From positions 1,922,001 through 1,986,000 of the forward strand of contig JASPKZ010008351.1 in NCBI GenBank assembly GCA_030220185.1: a DNA stretch of 64,000 nucleotides, written 5' to 3'. Both the position numbers and the translations under genes were made by a program. The number at the start of each line of letters is the position of its first letter. Within the stretch, counting starts at the first letter, position 1. A model generated the notes under the pieces. The model did not search any database, had not been told where the DNA came from, and was given only the letters and a program-made list of their open reading frames with translations. The stretch comes from Diploptera punctata. Taxonomy: Eukaryota; Arthropoda; Insecta; Blattodea; Blaberidae. Below are positions 63,371 to 64,000 of the stretch, piece after piece.

Positions 63371-63795
63371 TAGGGGTCCTCATCTAGAGGATATGTGGAT
63401 GGCGACCACAAGGTGCCCAAGTTGAGCAAAACATTTCTTCCACTTACTTGTGTTTTGCACTCTTTTAACTTTACTATCTAACCTCTCTTGGTTAACTCTT
63501 GTTTTTTTCGACCCCGACGCTATTAGGGCATCCGAAGGCTAGGGAGTCTTTCCTTTCTTCCATTTCTTCTTTCCTTTATTTTCTTTTCTTCTCCAGAAAA
63601 GCCTGACCAGAGGCTATAAGATGGCAGCCCCATCACTGGTCATGCCTTCCTTTGGCCGGCAACCAATCGAAGGGACTATTATTATGCTTTCAAGTCTTAT
63701 ACGAGAATTTCTCATAAGACGCTGGAGGGAAAATTTTCTATAGGATCGTAACAGGCCTTGGCCTGATACTTGGAAGGAAGAAGAAGAAGATCTTG
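63371..63795 (+). mobile_element. Family E non-LTR derivative, nearly all ORF2 deleted
   Basis: Segment F (63371-63707) directly joined to the last 75 bases (CGCTGGAGGGAAAATTTTCT ...) and (GAA)n. Confidence 0.5.
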
Positions 63796-63799
63796 ATAT

Positions 63800-64000
63800 C
63801 ATTTATCCACGAGTAATTATGATCGTGAAAATATGCTAATGTAATATGAAATGTACGAGTAGAAATATGTTTTTACATTGTAACCGTCGGCCATTTTGAA
63901 TTTACATAGAATAACTATGATGACGAGGTAATTTTTTTACATATTTAAACACATTTAAAATGTAACGAACCTAGAAGCTAACTTAACATAATTCAATTAC
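63800..64000. other. Intron or flank, nothing recognised
   Basis: No splice-compatible coding segment seen up to the edge. Confidence 0.5.

Noticed and set aside
1..64000. LTR retrotransposon or viral integration
   Set aside because: No gag, protease, integrase or paired LTRs were seen; all RT relics are of non-LTR or Penelope type.

Overview
The window looks like AT-rich genomic DNA from a large, repeat-laden arthropod genome. The mixture of non-LTR elements with 'GHVARM...GRPRMRWE' tails, Penelope-like elements, mariner/hAT/pogo remnants and tRNA-derived SINEs suggests an insect, perhaps a cockroach or relative; this is an impression from repeat content, not a search result. No prokaryotic operon, rRNA, CRISPR array or LTR provirus was seen.

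One host gene can be reconstructed. A chain of short exons on the + strand (22910-62500, continuing past the right end) has AG/GT borders and compatible phases, and codes for about 557 residues of a charged coiled-coil protein resembling the centrosome and spindle pole-associated protein CSPP1. Exons 5, 6 and 7 are tandem copies of one 44-residue module (exon 4 is a more distant copy). Exon 8 has two AG acceptors 2 nt apart that match the two phases produced by including or skipping exon 7. Exons 10 and 11 carry three TQT motifs of the LC8-binding type.

Nearly everything else is mobile DNA. Positions 1-22.8 kb, upstream of the first coding exon, hold a jockey/CR1-like RT relic, a 616-bp foldback, a 5'-truncated RTE-like copy, a full-length RTE-like element with a 10-bp target duplication and two nested SINEs (12604-16597), a Penelope RT relic, and a CpG-richer unique stretch near 9.6-10.2 kb. 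The introns (23-62.5 kb) hold further non-LTR copies of at least four families, an internally deleted mariner, a second mariner-like relic, two hAT pieces, a pogo/Tigger-like element, seven or more SINE families and at least ten Penelope 3' ends.

The most unusual signal is in the Penelope-derived pieces. Nearly all carry a hammerhead-ribozyme-like core (CTGANGA, a stem II hairpin, then GAAAC/GAAAT), followed 25-45 nt later by a perfect-looking splice donor (GAG|GTRAG). Many are arranged as long inverted repeats. A second unusual class is a composite retroposon that pairs a complete tRNA-like unit (GGA anticodon loop) with a reverse-complemented 3' half of the same tRNA; it is present at least twice, once with a 12-bp target duplication. 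All coordinates and translations were read by eye, so edges of decayed repeats are approximate.
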